Made by a program: the position numbers and the translations under genes. Below, piece after piece: positions 7,401-7,513 of a DNA stretch of 7,513 bases (the stretch's first letter is position 1; every line of letters starts with the position of its first letter). Under the pieces are notes generated by a model, which searched no databases, was not told the DNA's origin, and saw only the letters and a list, made by a program, of their open reading frames with translations. This DNA comes from Eggerthellaceae bacterium (GTDB lineage: Bacteria; Actinomycetota; Coriobacteriia; Coriobacteriales; Eggerthellaceae): contig JAFUCW010000310.1 of the NCBI GenBank assembly GCA_017459485.1, positions 1 to 7,513 of the forward strand, in the 5' to 3' direction.

Positions 7401-7513
7401 GGCGGCCGCTGCCGCACTTGCCGCTGCGTTCGACAGCGAGGTGTCCGAGGCCGAAGACGACGTCGCGCGCGCCGAGCGCGAACGTGCTGCAGCCCGCGCC
7501 GAGCAGGCCGCTC
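4468..7513 (+). CDS. secDF: Fused protein translocase SecDF, 3' end outside window
   Basis: The frame is open for 1015 codons to the window edge. The product is a membrane RND-family motor that uses the proton motive force to help SecYEG finish export. SecD half: TM1 about 18-37; the GLDIQGG motif (45-51); a large extracytoplasmic domain to about 292; TM2-6 about 296-450, with D365 in MAADSS matching the conserved SecD proton-path Asp. A linker (about 462-537) leads to the SecF half: TM about 538-556; GIEFQGGT (562-569, usual form GIDFTGGT); an extracytoplasmic domain; five TMs about 655-811. D724 in SLYDTVVVF and R759 in IRSINTS match the SecF Asp/Arg pair needed for proton flow. SLYDTVVVF and ADS are actinobacterial-style, yet the halves are fused. 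A charged tail follows W811: Ala/Ser-rich, then a basic helix (894-907), then an Ala/Glu/Arg-rich probable coiled coil from about 955. Start ATG 4468 has a good ribosome binding site. Confidence 0.96.
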   Translation, partial: MAEQDKKIHATGIDRRNVWLLVLTTLLVLGSVFVFTPPQERINQGLDIQGGLSVVLQADSTDGSAITEEDMDISQSIIETRVNALGASEATVQRQGSNQILVQIPGLSDTQEALDAIGRTGNLELARLDSFTDETAKSDIDSGAMYQEGYYTDDYGNQLPSGKPTDYTVESGTYTPIITGANITSVNVGLENGVGPNYAVNIRLDGEGTEAFAQASRDLVGDHGKIVIILDGVVNSAPAVQSEILNGEVQITGNYTKAEADSLRTVLESGSLPVSFSYAQSQTVGPTLGQDALRSGVLVAGIGLLLVMLYLLFFYRGLGMITAGGMAVFAALYLGILALLSRFGLFSLSLSGVAGIVLTIGMAADSSILTLERFREEIRFGRSVRAASITGVRHGILTSIDADLVSMVTALTLFFLGSSGVKGFGLTLALGILCDILMMLIFKAPTIRLLAPRAIAKNPGFWGIKDCLSATEVYQHLADLEDETVETAASAEAINAADNAALAERKAGAAGRQAAEAVSGLKGRFLKHDFNFLKYRKVLLGIAAAAMVLAIGLIGIKGLNLGIEFQGGTSIDFTGTGEITLEQMRDAFNEAGEPDAVIQTTETNGEPGFLVRITQDDAASAAGAAAAVSNAVGLSTDSYEVNTISPDWGPSIIRSMFVALLVSFALIILYITLRFRDYKMGVVAVVVLLHDILFVVGAYALFGRELNPNTIAALLTILGYSLYDTVVVFHRIVDNMNTSEIKCTFMTRANHSLNQVLIRSINTSVTSLIPVVFMMLFGSETLKDFAFAMVIGLVIGFYSSIAIAVPLYSIWKSREAENRRLEAKYGTEVGRFEFTRGALRSAAPAPASASASGDAVSDGSPVLTVAAADGFAASGAQRSAAQSASTATGAQVAKAKRAKERKKQAAKMVEEAASRKTAGTPEVRIVDQDKFDASTAPVPEPPKRGHGRYSDANREAAEQQRAELDALREANDSADAEMAAAAALAAAFDSEVSEAEDDVARAERERAAARAEQAA

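Overview
The window is chromosomal DNA of moderately high GC, most likely from a Coriobacteriia-type actinobacterium (Eggerthellaceae or a close relative). Three things point there. The Sec motor carries actinobacterial-style motifs (SLYDTVVVF in the SecF half, an ADS motif in the SecD half). SecD and SecF are nevertheless joined in one chain, unlike in Streptomyces or Mycobacterium. The tgt gene also appears to start at, or within a base or so of, its own transcription start, a leaderless arrangement common in Actinomycetota. The genus cannot be fixed from the sequence alone.

Layout, left to right. Positions 1-588 hold no convincing gene. They contain a cluster of roughly 41-bp repeats in both orientations (about 128-367) and an AT-rich island with two TGTACA sites (441-520). 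A HAD-superfamily phosphatase lies on the minus strand (589-1422) with a GTG start and a probable extended -10 promoter. A 505-bp divergent intergenic region (1423-1927) contains two further degenerate tandem repeats and a tight hairpin. Then come three plus-strand genes: tgt (1928-3076, tRNA-guanine transglycosylase), a PepSY-domain lipoprotein (3287-4135) and a fused secDF (4468 to beyond the window end). A strong hairpin terminator (4161-4191) separates the lipoprotein gene from secDF, and secDF has its own candidate promoter and ribosome binding site.

How the genes relate. In many bacteria tgt is followed by yajC, secD and secF. Here the order is tgt, PepSY lipoprotein, secDF, so the lipoprotein sits where yajC would be expected. 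Tgt makes the first committed exchange of queuosine into tRNA in the cytoplasm. SecDF uses the proton motive force to help SecYEG complete protein export, and the lipoprotein should itself be an exported substrate anchored on the outer face of the membrane. The HAD gene is transcribed divergently and has no obvious functional tie.

I found no CRISPR array, transposase, phage gene, rRNA, tRNA or defence system. Nothing here is clearly a new biological system. The points most worth a second look are the bidirectional 41-bp repeat cluster, the long charged C-terminal tail of SecDF, the lipoprotein in the yajC position with its exact 24-bp coding repeat, and the probable leaderless tgt.
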